From positions 272,633 to 336,632 of the forward strand of contig NZ_WTLI01000001.1 in NCBI RefSeq assembly GCF_011421635.1: a stretch of DNA of 64,000 bases, read 5' to 3'. Made by a program: the position numbers and the translations under genes. Of this stretch, positions 8,056 through 16,364 are shown piece after piece. The stretch comes from Paenibacillus turpanensis. GTDB taxonomy: Bacteria > Bacillota > Bacilli > Paenibacillales > YIM-B00363. Every line of letters begins with the position of its first letter. The stretch's first letter is position 1. The notes beneath the pieces were generated by a model. The model was not told the origin of the DNA. It saw only the letters and a list, made by a program, of their open reading frames with translations, and did no database searches.

Positions 8056-9326
8056 TTCGGCAAGTACCCCTCGCTGTCGAACGGCAGCTCATACGGCTCG
8101 CTCAAAATTTCGATATCCGGGTGCTGGCGCGCTTCTTCAAGAAGCGTTTCGGAAATTTCGATTTCTCCGAGATGCAGCGTATCGCGGATACGAACCATGC
8201 GGCACGTCGTGTAATCCAAAATGTTGGAGGTCTTAACCGCCGCTTTAATCGCCAGCAAATCGTTCTCCAGCGTCGTTGCTTGCTTGGTCGGCGCGCAAAC
8301 GGTCGACGTTAGGCCGTTCATGTAGGTGCCCGGCCAGTCCGCTTTATCCGCAAGGCGCTGTGTCGTAAAGTCCGCAGTACCGACGCCGTTCGCGTTGCCC
8401 TTCGATTCCTTCGTCAGGTCAAGCACGACCATCTTCGTAACGTCCGGACCGCCGGTCGCATAAGGAGTCGGATAACGCCCCGTTACATTCGGGTCCATTC
8501 CGTCGCCGCTAATGTTTTTGCCGATGTAATCAATCACGAGTACATCCAGCTGCTTAAACAAAATTTTCGGCAGACGCGCCTTCGCTTCTTCAAGAAGCAC
8601 CTTCTCGCGCTCGAACACCTGATCCGCAGGCAGAACCTCGATCCGGCACGTTTCATCATAAGCGTTCTCGACAGCAGCTACGCCGAAAATAATCGGCAGC
8701 TTCTTCATCATCAGCGTCGCCATTTCCGGCACAAACTCGGCCATATATTTAAAGCCGAGCTGGTGGCAGGCTTCCGCGCCCTTCTGCTTGCCAAGGCCGA
8801 TGGAGATCATCTTCATGATGCCGCTCTCGATATGACCGCGGAACGCCGTGTGCGGCTTCACGCGGTTGATGACGATGATGGAGTCGGCTTTATACGCGTA
8901 CGAATCAACGTACACCGGCAGCCCGTTCGCCATTTGGTCGATTTGCACAACTTCCATGGAAGAACGCACTTCACATTCCATCGTTTCTTCCGAAACGCCG
9001 AGATGATGAAGCACCTCCTTCTGCCCTTCCGCTGTGGAGCCGCCATGGCTGCCCATGCAAGGCACGATGAACGGCGTTGCGCCCGCCGCTTTCACAGCGT
9101 CCACGACCGCGCGCGTCATGCCCGCGATGTTTGCCACACCACGGCTGCCGACGCAGATCGCCACTTCCGTGCCGGGCTTAACGCGATCCATCGTGCCCGG
9201 CTTTTTCAATTCTTCGTTGAGTACCGCAATCGGGTCCTCCAGCTTGGAGCCGTCGAACTTTTGACGGATCCGCACCATTTTAGGAACCGGAATGTCTTTG
9301 AGTGCTTGGCGAATCGTTTCACTCAT
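8052..9326 (-). CDS. LarA-superfamily nickel-pincer hydroxyacid epimerase, predicted D-mannonate/D-gluconate 2-epimerase
   Basis: This 424-residue cytoplasmic protein belongs to the lactate racemase (DUF2088) superfamily, which inverts alpha-hydroxyacids by hydride transfer to a nickel pincer nucleotide. The N-terminal domain has CVGSRGVANIAG and GSHGGSTAEG (His94). VKPHTAFRGHIESG supplies His159, GIMKM Lys172 and EACH His188, which match in order the metal-ligand His, the pincer-bound Lys and the second catalytic His of LarA. Some superfamily members are known D-gluconate 2-epimerases. Four-base overlap with gntK and linkage to uxaE make mannonate-gluconate interconversion the best reading, but specificity is inferred. 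Cofactor genes larBCE are not in the window. Confidence 0.75.
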   Translation of the reverse strand: MSETIRQALKDIPVPKMVRIRQKFDGSKLEDPIAVLNEELKKPGTMDRVKPGTEVAICVGSRGVANIAGMTRAVVDAVKAAGATPFIVPCMGSHGGSTAEGQKEVLHHLGVSEETMECEVRSSMEVVQIDQMANGLPVYVDSYAYKADSIIVINRVKPHTAFRGHIESGIMKMISIGLGKQKGAEACHQLGFKYMAEFVPEMATLMMKKLPIIFGVAAVENAYDETCRIEVLPADQVFEREKVLLEEAKARLPKILFKQLDVLVIDYIGKNISGDGMDPNVTGRYPTPYATGGPDVTKMVVLDLTKESKGNANGVGTADFTTQRLADKADWPGTYMNGLTSTVCAPTKQATTLENDLLAIKAAVKTSNILDYTTCRMVRIRDTLHLGEIEISETLLEEARQHPDIEILSEPYELPFDSEGYLPK

Positions 9327-9353
9327 GCTGCTGCAACCCCCTGAAATCCGATA

Positions 9354-10859
9354 TTATTTGCCGAGAAGGTCCAAATGCTTGCCGATATGCGAACGAAGCG
9401 AATCTGCATACTGCTCTTCTTGCTCGCTAAGCGTACGGTAGAACTCGTCTTTGAACAAGCTGCCGCCTTTTTCGTCCTTTGCTTGCAGCAAAATGCCGTA
9501 TGTGATGTGGATCATTTGACGCGCATCGTCGTCATTCATGTATTCCGGCAAATCCGCATCGGAAACTTCGCTAAGCGGCTTAATTGTGGTGATATCTGCC
9601 TTTACATGATAGTAAGCTGTTGCTTCCTCAAAATGCTCAATTGCATAAGCATGCATGCGACGGTACAGGTCCGGGTTCACCTTTGCCACCGTACGTACCG
9701 CTTCCAGCCAGTTCGTACCCGCTGTTTTCGCGTGGAAACGGCCTTTAGTGTACTTGCCGATGATCGGGAATACGGAGAACTTATCGCTTCCGGAGTGAAT
9801 GCTGAGCTTAAAGCCGAAGTGGTCGGCAATCGCTGCATGGATTTTCATCTCTTCTTCGAATTGAGCGATGTCGCCGATGTAGTCGATGCCCTTTTGGAAC
9901 TCGCCGCAGAAGCGCGGAGCCATGCTGTATACAGTCATGCCGTATACATTGTACAGCTCGTTAGCCACGAAGAAATGCGAATGCGGCTCAGTCGGCGTCA
10001 GCGTCTCGTCGATCGAAATTTCGAAATCTACTTCACGGCCTGCCTTTGTAATATACGTTTCGTACACATATTTCATAAATCCTACCGCTTCGCCGTAGAT
10101 AAGAGCATTCTTCATCACATTAAGGCGCGAGAATTCAACCTTTACACCGCTGCCGATGTCGAAGGTTTTGCCTTCGTAACGGGATTCGTAGCCTGCACGC
10201 ACATCAGCCGGAAGCTTCGCATAACGCTCAGCAACTTCCGCCTCGCTCAAGCCTTCGATCGTGTTGTCGATTTTCTCGGAGCAGTCCAGCGTCAGCATTG
10301 TGAAGCCAAGATCAAGAGACATCTGAATGTCAGCTTCAACCTTCAGGTGGTCGCCGTCTGCGCCGAAGCCGTCGCGGTAGCCTTCTTCAAGTGCCGCGTA
10401 GCATGCAGCGTCAAGAACTTCCTTATAATCACGGCCAGTCAGGTTCAGCTCACGGATACTTTGCTGCGCCAAGATCGGACGAATATCACGGCCGCGAACG
10501 GTCTGGATATGTCCCTGAGACGCTACGCCAAGGCGGTCGCCCAAGCCGATTGTTGCGATCTGCGTACCGAATGCGCGCGGCGCAGTCCAAGGCAGATGAC
10601 GGTTCAATACAAGACGGTTTTCATGGGACAGCGGGCAAACCTTCGCACCGTTGCCTGCAGCTTCGCCTTGAAGCTCCGAAGCAAGCGCTCCTGTGCCTGT
10701 TACGATAAGCTTCTTCGTGTAACCATCCTTAACAACGAGAAGCTTGTCTCCTTCATGCTCCGTCAAAGAGCGCGGATATACCTTTACTTGGCCTGCTTGA
10801 ATTGCTGCGATGTCACCGCCGGAAAGCAATGCATCAACTACTGCTTGGATAGTAGACAT
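9354..10859 (-). CDS. uxaE: Tagaturonate epimerase family protein (UxaE-like)
   Basis: This 501-residue protein matches the UxaE family, which converts D-tagaturonate to D-fructuronate, a shortcut first characterised in Thermotoga. Recognisable stretches are CPLSHENRLVLNRHLPW, GLGDRLGVASQGHI, the acidic block with DFEISIDETLTPTEPHSH, and LSIHSGSDKFSVFP, where His and Asp/Glu clusters suit a divalent metal site. Length is normal. A GGGAGGA site precedes ATG 10859. It follows the LacI regulator gene by 44 bases and is followed within 27 bases by the LarA-like gene. A uronate isomerase to supply tagaturonate is not present here. Confidence 0.85.
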   Translation of the reverse strand: MSTIQAVVDALLSGGDIAAIQAGQVKVYPRSLTEHEGDKLLVVKDGYTKKLIVTGTGALASELQGEAAGNGAKVCPLSHENRLVLNRHLPWTAPRAFGTQIATIGLGDRLGVASQGHIQTVRGRDIRPILAQQSIRELNLTGRDYKEVLDAACYAALEEGYRDGFGADGDHLKVEADIQMSLDLGFTMLTLDCSEKIDNTIEGLSEAEVAERYAKLPADVRAGYESRYEGKTFDIGSGVKVEFSRLNVMKNALIYGEAVGFMKYVYETYITKAGREVDFEISIDETLTPTEPHSHFFVANELYNVYGMTVYSMAPRFCGEFQKGIDYIGDIAQFEEEMKIHAAIADHFGFKLSIHSGSDKFSVFPIIGKYTKGRFHAKTAGTNWLEAVRTVAKVNPDLYRRMHAYAIEHFEEATAYYHVKADITTIKPLSEVSDADLPEYMNDDDARQMIHITYGILLQAKDEKGGSLFKDEFYRTLSEQEEQYADSLRSHIGKHLDLLGK

Positions 10860-10903
10860 GAAAAAAATCCTCCCTTAAATCTATATAATTTATTGGAATA
10901 CCC

Positions 10904-11911
10904 TTAGTTTGGTACAAACGGCTTCACGGATTCGCGCACCATTAATTGAGTGGCCACCGGAATAAACTCACTGCGCCGTTCGCCGCTTTCCATCGCTTCG
11001 ACAAGCTTGCCCGCGCCGTCTTTAGCGATTTTCTCGATCGGTCGTCTTACCGTAGTAAGCGAGGGCGATAAGAAGGCTGAAAACGAATGATCATCAAAGC
11101 CCGCTACAGAAATGTCGTCGGGAACCTTTCGGCCCGATTCGGATACGGCTTTCACTGCGCCAACCGCCATTTCGTCGTTTGAACAAAATACCGCGCTCGG
11201 GATCGACGGCAGCTCCAGCAGCTGCTTCATCGCCTGATAACCGCTCTCCATATCGTAGCTGCCCTGCCGGATTAGCATCGGATCAAGCTCTAACGCGTGG
11301 GTCCGCATCGCCTCCATATACCCGGCTTTCCGCTCTTCTGCGGATTGGAAGCGCGCCTTTCCTTCGATAAACCCGATTCTGCGATGCCCTTGCCGGATCA
11401 TAAAATCGACAAGCGAAAAAGCACCTTGACGGTCATCCGGGACAATGTTAACCGCATGCTCCTCCTGAATGCGCCGGTTAAGCACGACGTACGGTATTTC
11501 CTTTTCCGCTACCCATCGGATAAAATCATTGTCCTGCGCACTTTGGCTCATCACAATGATTCCGTCAAAAGCCTTCCGGTTTACATTTTCGAAGCTTTCA
11601 TATGTATCGATGCCTTTGACAGACACCTGATACCGGTCGCGAATAACGGACTGCACTCCCCGAACAACATCGTAGAAAAATTGTGCGGACGTTCCTGTAT
11701 CCAGCGTTGTGAAAAACAGGCCGATGTGGTGGGATTTTTGGAGCACAAGGCTCTTTGCGTTATAATTTGGTGTATACCCCAGTTCTTCGGCGATCTGCTT
11801 TATCTTTTGCTTTGTCTCGTCATTTATGAGCGGACTGTCGTTTAACGCACGAGACACAGTCGTATGCGAGACCCCCGCAAGTCTGGCAATATCTTTGATG
11901 GTAACGCTCAA
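10904..11911 (-). CDS. LacI-family transcriptional regulator of the uronate-gluconate operon
   Basis: This 335-residue regulator has the LacI helix-turn-helix at its extreme N-terminus (VTIKDIARLAGVSHTTVSRALN) and a periplasmic-binding-like effector domain (SVAGFDDHSFSAFLSPSLTTVRRP). The preferred start is TTG 11911, six bases after GAGAGGTG. A frame-open extension of 20 codons would begin inside the promoter and is rejected. The gene is first in the operon, so it probably represses its own transcript; a uronate or derived sugar acid would be the effector. Confidence 0.88.
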   Translation of the reverse strand: MSVTIKDIARLAGVSHTTVSRALNDSPLINDETKQKIKQIAEELGYTPNYNAKSLVLQKSHHIGLFFTTLDTGTSAQFFYDVVRGVQSVIRDRYQVSVKGIDTYESFENVNRKAFDGIIVMSQSAQDNDFIRWVAEKEIPYVVLNRRIQEEHAVNIVPDDRQGAFSLVDFMIRQGHRRIGFIEGKARFQSAEERKAGYMEAMRTHALELDPMLIRQGSYDMESGYQAMKQLLELPSIPSAVFCSNDEMAVGAVKAVSESGRKVPDDISVAGFDDHSFSAFLSPSLTTVRRPIEKIAKDGAGKLVEAMESGERRSEFIPVATQLMVRESVKPFVPN

Positions 11912-11942
11912 TCTGTTCACCTCTCGGTTCGTCGCTGCCCCC

Positions 11943-11971
11943 ATCATAACATACAATGCACACGTTAACAA
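11943..11971 (-). promoter_or_regulatory. SigA promoter of the lacI-uxaE operon
   Basis: On the minus strand TTGTTA (11971-11966), a 17-base spacer and TATGAT (11948-11943). The -35 element is embedded in GTTAAC-like sequence that could be part of a LacI-family operator, which fits autoregulation. The operator itself is not proven. Confidence 0.65.
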
Positions 11972-11983
11972 TATCCTAACAGA

Positions 11984-12017
11984 ACAAAAAAACAGTACGG
12001 ATTTTGACTCCGTACTG
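11984..12017 (-). terminator. Terminator of the 12070-12666 gene
   Basis: Perfect 9-base stem CAGTACGGA / TCCGTACTG with a 7-base loop, followed on the minus strand by a run of T. It insulates the sugar-acid operon promoter from the upstream gene. Confidence 0.85.
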
Positions 12018-12069
12018 CCTCATACTTTCCCATATTTTTATGAGTAAATAATACCGATAAGTTCTTTTG

Positions 12070-12666
12070 CTACATCTCTAAAAGCAGCATTTCCTGGCGT
12101 AGCTCGGCAAGCTTTGCAAGACTTTTGGCCTTTTGCTCCTCGTTGCCGTTTTCGATCGCCTCATGGAGCACCGCAAGCTCATAGTCAAGCTCCAGCCTCA
12201 CAAGAGGAATGCGTTCCTCCGCGCGATTCGATTTAAAAGCTTTAACCATTTCGTCCGGCGTAACGACGAGTTCCTTCTGAAACAGTACCTTCTGCTCCAC
12301 CCCTGAAACCTCGACCATCCGAATGAGTTCGCCGAACATTATATTTTCAATTACAATTTGTCTGTCTCGGAAGCGTTTCACTACGGCATGTCCGCGAGTG
12401 TCCCCAATCATGCGTTCCATTACCTCGGAAAGCTTTTCGTCGCGAATGGAATAATCGCCGATCATCTTGAAGCGGTCACCGATCCGCTGAAAACGGAGTT
12501 TAACAAGTCTGCGGCCCGAACGGATCGAAATCGTAAAATGTTGATCGCTTTCATTCCAGTATAAAGAATAGCCTTCCTGTATGAGGGACTTAATGAACTG
12601 CTGGATGTGCCGACGGTCAAAACGAAGCTCCAAATTACAGTACTCCACCTCATAGCTTCTATTCAC
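12070..12666 (-). CDS. Conserved hypothetical cytoplasmic protein, 198 residues
   Basis: No recognised domain. The protein is soluble, with a mixed alpha/beta N-terminal half (many charged beta-like stretches such as FDRRHIQQFIKSLIQEGY) and a C-terminal helical tail rich in Glu, Lys and Leu from about residue 150 that could form a coiled coil. No signal peptide or membrane segment is seen. It is transcribed alone, ends before a strong terminator, and has GGGAGG before its start. I recall related proteins in Paenibacillus under misleading names, so I assign no function. Confidence 0.7.
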   Translation of the reverse strand: MNRSYEVEYCNLELRFDRRHIQQFIKSLIQEGYSLYWNESDQHFTISIRSGRRLVKLRFQRIGDRFKMIGDYSIRDEKLSEVMERMIGDTRGHAVVKRFRDRQIVIENIMFGELIRMVEVSGVEQKVLFQKELVVTPDEMVKAFKSNRAEERIPLVRLELDYELAVLHEAIENGNEEQKAKSLAKLAELRQEMLLLEM

Positions 12667-12838
12667 GGCAATCCCCTCCCAAAGATGTCTGTTTTTTAAT
12701 ACTGAATGTTCAGATAATTCAAATTTCTTTACAATATCTTATACTTAAATGTATGAATGTGCAACTTGGTTTATTGACTATTTTGCGCGAAAAATTTCTA
12801 GGGTCTACCCGTGTAACGGAATTGTAAAGCAAATACGG

Positions 12839-12872
12839 AAAAAGACCAACCGGTAAACTTTGGCTGGTCTTT
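12839..12872 (-). terminator. Terminator of the ABC-2 exporter operon
   Basis: AAAGACCA...TGGTCTTT stem followed by T residues on the minus strand, 18 bases beyond the exporter permease stop. The AT-rich stretch 12667-12838 holds no other gene that I can support. Confidence 0.8.
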
Positions 12873-12889
12873 GAATGGATATTTCAATT

Positions 12890-14059
12890 TTAAGCCGTGC
12901 TTGAATCGGACGGACGAAGCACCGCCGAGCCGAAGCCTAAAAGCACAACCGCAAACAACAAAAGAATGGCAAAATGGTAGCCGAGATCGAGAACTTTTCC
13001 GTCCAGCAGCAACATCCCTACCCCGTCTATGACCCATTTTTGCGGCACAAAATTGGCGATTTTCTGCATCATCTCCGGCATAATTTCAAGCGGCCAAAAG
13101 CAGCCTCCCAGCATGCAGGTCGGGGTTATAACTACGGAATTCATAATGGCAGAAGTCCTTTTACTGCGAATCAAGCTGGCCACCGAAGTGGACAGTCCGA
13201 TTGACGCGAGCAAAAAGAACTCTAAGAGTAAAAACAACGGCCAAAACGGATATAGGAAGCTTTCGCTAAAGCCAAGCTTCGCGATACAGAGCACTAGCAG
13301 GATTTGTACGGTACCGACGGCCAATATTCCGAGGAAATTGCCTAGAGCAATCGATATTCCCCGAACCGGAGCAGTAAAAATTCGCTCCATTGTCCTTGCC
13401 CCGCGATCCTCCATATAGATCGAAACCGTCATATTCGCCAGCGCCATAATGAATAGCATCAAAATTCCAATCGGAAGCGTCTTCCACTGTCCGGCCTCAA
13501 CGGTAACCGCCTCAATTCGTCCGCGAATTTGCTTTTCGGCTATTTGCTCCGCTGCGGAAGCGTAAGCTAAACTTCGCTCATTTCCACTTTTCCCGGAATT
13601 GTTGATTGCCGATACAACGACTTCCATCGTTCGAAGCTCTTTTTCCAAAGCCGTCCTTATAATGAAGCTTTGCTCCGTAAGCTGCTTTTCCTGCAGCATG
13701 ACTTGTGGAGCACTCCCGCTCCACAGCGCATCGGTAAACCCATGCGGGATCAAAAAAACAGCTTCTGCTCGCCCATCCTGCAGCTCCTTCGCGGCCTCCT
13801 TAACAGATTGGGTTTGTACCAGCAGTAAATTTGGATTTTTCTCCAATGCTGAAATAAGCTCTGAGCCGAGCTCGCCACGGTCCTCCGACACATAAATGAC
13901 AGGAAGCCTTACGGTTTCTTCTTTGTTTGCAAGAGCAATCAGAAGACAGATGAGCAGCACCGGTATCATAAAGAACACAAATAGACTGCTTTTTTTGCTG
14001 AACATTCTTATCACTACATTTCGGGCAATAAATCCGCTGTTTGTTATCCAATTATTCAC
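12890..14059 (-). CDS. ABC-2 type export permease (second subunit)
   Basis: This 389-residue integral membrane protein has the ABC-2 layout: one N-terminal helix (about 24-45), a large extracytoplasmic domain to about residue 195, then five C-terminal helices with MEDRGARTMERIF between the first two. It overlaps the preceding permease gene by eight bases. Two related permeases with one ATPase form a heterodimeric exporter of the linearmycin/YhaP type that expels lipids, antibiotics or peptides. The substrate is not evident. The gene ends the operon before a terminator. Confidence 0.85.
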   Translation of the reverse strand: MNNWITNSGFIARNVVIRMFSKKSSLFVFFMIPVLLICLLIALANKEETVRLPVIYVSEDRGELGSELISALEKNPNLLLVQTQSVKEAAKELQDGRAEAVFLIPHGFTDALWSGSAPQVMLQEKQLTEQSFIIRTALEKELRTMEVVVSAINNSGKSGNERSLAYASAAEQIAEKQIRGRIEAVTVEAGQWKTLPIGILMLFIMALANMTVSIYMEDRGARTMERIFTAPVRGISIALGNFLGILAVGTVQILLVLCIAKLGFSESFLYPFWPLFLLLEFFLLASIGLSTSVASLIRSKRTSAIMNSVVITPTCMLGGCFWPLEIMPEMMQKIANFVPQKWVIDGVGMLLLDGKVLDLGYHFAILLLFAVVLLGFGSAVLRPSDSSTA

Positions 14060-15245
14060 GGTACCCTACCCTCCTGTAGACAAGAATGACTGCAGCCGCC
14101 AAAACGGCACAAAAAGCAGTCAGAGCCCATACGGCTTGGATAAACTCTTCTCCGCCGCTCCCATTCATGAGGCCGATGATGGCAGAGGCCGACCAGTAAT
14201 GAATCGTGAAGGCTCCCAGAAACTCCAGCATCTTATTACTTAAGATGATAAACGCGCCTCCGAGAGATGACATGACAATGATAAGCAGCTGGAAAGTGAG
14301 CGCAGTCGCTTTTTCCGAGGAGACAAGCATAGAAATAAGCACCGCGAGCGACATTGCCGAAAAAACGGTCAAACCGATCAGCAGCACCAGCTTCCCATAC
14401 TGGTTACCCCAATCTAAGCCATAAACAAGTTTTGAGAAGCCGATAATGATGGCAGCCTGCATCAATGCGATTACAAATTGAGCCGATATTTTTCCATAAA
14501 CGATGACCCAGGGCCGGATCGGCAGCGACTGAAGACGGGCAAGTGTTCGATCCTCCCGCTCATTCACCAGACTAATGGCAGCACTCATACCGCCATAAAA
14601 CAAAAACATGACAAGCATATGCGCCCCATAATACTGGAGAGCTGTTACCGGAGGGTGCCCTCCGCCAATGGCTTCGCTCCGGATATATGACGTACCCGCC
14701 ACGTCTCGGTCCGTCCACACTGCTCGAATAGATTCAACCGCAGATCCTCCCAAGGTTAAATAGATGGACTGCCAGGTGTTGACTTCATCGAGAAACGATT
14801 GCATTATCGTTTGCGCTAACAGTGCATTGATTTCCCGCTTTCCCGGGATCATCATCCACTCGGCTTCCGAACCGGAACGGACCGATTCACTAAAGCTGTC
14901 GGGGATAATGACCCCCAAATCAGCTTCACCCGCTCTTAGAAGCGCTACCATTTCCTCGCGAGAAGCAACCCTTGAAAGACGAATATATGGCTGCTGATCG
15001 ACCCCTTCTAAAAACTGTTCCACCGCCCCATCCAAGGCCGAGCCGGTAAGCTCTTGATTCCATACAGCTACCGCCGCTTCACTAGGGGGACGTTCAACAT
15101 GCTCCTGATATACTCCGGAAAGCGCACTGCCCAAAATAAAAATAATGACAAGGGGGATGATGATTTGAACCACGTATAAAAATTTAACGCGAAGCGTCCT
15201 CTTTATTTCGTAATAAGCGAGCGTCAGCCACTGACTCATCCTCAA
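14052..15245 (-). CDS. ABC-2 type export permease (first subunit)
   Basis: This 397-residue permease has the same plan as its neighbour: an N-terminal helix (about 25-45), an extracytoplasmic region carrying the substrate-facing domain, then five or six helices, with NEREDRTLARLQSLPI as the conserved cytoplasmic loop. It is nine bases after the ATPase gene and overlaps the next permease gene, so all three are one transcriptional unit. It is divergent from a histidine kinase and response regulator that probably control it. Confidence 0.86.
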   Translation of the reverse strand: MRMSQWLTLAYYEIKRTLRVKFLYVVQIIIPLVIIFILGSALSGVYQEHVERPPSEAAVAVWNQELTGSALDGAVEQFLEGVDQQPYIRLSRVASREEMVALLRAGEADLGVIIPDSFSESVRSGSEAEWMMIPGKREINALLAQTIMQSFLDEVNTWQSIYLTLGGSAVESIRAVWTDRDVAGTSYIRSEAIGGGHPPVTALQYYGAHMLVMFLFYGGMSAAISLVNEREDRTLARLQSLPIRPWVIVYGKISAQFVIALMQAAIIIGFSKLVYGLDWGNQYGKLVLLIGLTVFSAMSLAVLISMLVSSEKATALTFQLLIIVMSSLGGAFIILSNKMLEFLGAFTIHYWSASAIIGLMNGSGGEEFIQAVWALTAFCAVLAAAVILVYRRVGYRE

Positions 15246-15254
15246 ACCAACCCC

Positions 15255-16193
15255 CTATTCATCACGCAGCGAACGTCCCGTTATGCTTAAAAACAACGAC
15301 TCTAGGTTCGGCTCCAGACGATTGATGGATCGGATGACGCACTGATGGCGTGAGAGTACGAATAAGACGTCCTGCAGCACGCTTTCCGCCGTCTTCACCG
15401 CCATTTCAATCACATTCCCGGCCGCCTTCAGCGCAGTAATCCGAGGATGGTTTCTAAGCTCCTCTATGGCTTCGGAGGTTAATCGATCCACCTCTACGAT
15501 TAGAGTCTCTCCTGTAGCCGCCTGCCTGCGCAGCTCCTCCTTTGTCCCCGTTGCAATCAAATACCCTTTGTCCATGATGCCGACACGAGTCGAAATCGCC
15601 TCGACCTCCTCCATATAATGGCTCGTATAAATAATTGTGCTTCCGCGCTGATTCAGAACCTGTACCGATTCAAGGATGTGATTTCGCGACTGCGGATCGA
15701 TTCCGACGGTCGGCTCATCCATAATGATCAGCTTTGGATGGTGCGTAATTGCACAAGCAATATTGAGCCTCCGCTTCATTCCTCCGGAGAAAGAGGCGGG
15801 CTTGTCGTGGCGCCGGTCAAGGAGCCCGACAAACTCCAGCGATTCTTCCACTCGCTCTTTCAGCAGTTTCCCGCGAAGCCCATAAAGTCTGGCAAAGAAA
15901 GCGATATTTTCTCCAGCCGTTAAATCCTCATAGATCGCCAGCTCCTGCGGGACAAGCCCAATCCGCCGCTTCACATCCAGGGTATGCTTCGAAACCTGCA
16001 AACCGTCGACCCATATTTCTCCCTGATCGATGGGGAGCAAACCGCTCAGCATCTTAATCAGCGTGCTCTTGCCCGCTCCATTCGGACCGAGAAGGCCGAA
16101 CACCTCCCCCTCCGCAATCCGCAGGCTGACATGATCGATGGATACAAAGTTGTCGTACCTTTTCACTACTTGCTTGATTTCTACTGAACACAT
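15255..16193 (-). CDS. ABC exporter ATP-binding subunit
   Basis: This 312-residue ATPase drives the two downstream permeases. Motifs in order: Walker A GPNGAGKST, Q-loop LVPQE, signature SFSGGMKRRL, Walker B LIIMDEPTVGID, and switch His in YTSHYMEE. A C-terminal DUF4162-like tail of about 80 residues is typical of drug-export ATPases. ATG 16193 with GGGTGA upstream is preferred over a longer frame that begins 38 codons earlier inside the divergent regulatory region. Confidence 0.92.
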   Translation of the reverse strand: MCSVEIKQVVKRYDNFVSIDHVSLRIAEGEVFGLLGPNGAGKSTLIKMLSGLLPIDQGEIWVDGLQVSKHTLDVKRRIGLVPQELAIYEDLTAGENIAFFARLYGLRGKLLKERVEESLEFVGLLDRRHDKPASFSGGMKRRLNIACAITHHPKLIIMDEPTVGIDPQSRNHILESVQVLNQRGSTIIYTSHYMEEVEAISTRVGIMDKGYLIATGTKEELRRQAATGETLIVEVDRLTSEAIEELRNHPRITALKAAGNVIEMAVKTAESVLQDVLFVLSRHQCVIRSINRLEPNLESLFLSITGRSLRDE

Positions 16194-16317
16194 GTATATC
16201 ACCCGTCTTTTCCTTGTTCCAGTTCCTGCATTATGTAATTTTATCTTATCGTCTATTTCGCTTGGGAAAAGGTATCTTATGTCATTGCTTCTCATGACGA
16301 AAGTCACAAGAAATTTG

Positions 16318-16326
16318 TGGTATAAT
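16318..16326 (+). promoter_or_regulatory. Extended -10 promoter for the two-component system
   Basis: TGGTATAAT at 16318-16326 is an extended -10 element without a good -35, about 39 bases before the kinase start. The 171-base divergent region also contains an imperfect GTCAT/ATGAC inverted repeat at about 16281-16298 that could bind the response regulator. Confidence 0.5.
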
Positions 16327-16364
16327 CGATACGCCTGACGTTAACACAGAGAAGGAGCACCGGA

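Noticed and set aside
9375..10907. A 510-codon open frame on the plus strand opposite uxaE
   Set aside because: It mirrors the codon pattern of uxaE, is rich in Cys, Arg and Val without domain structure, and has no ribosome site. It is an antisense shadow.
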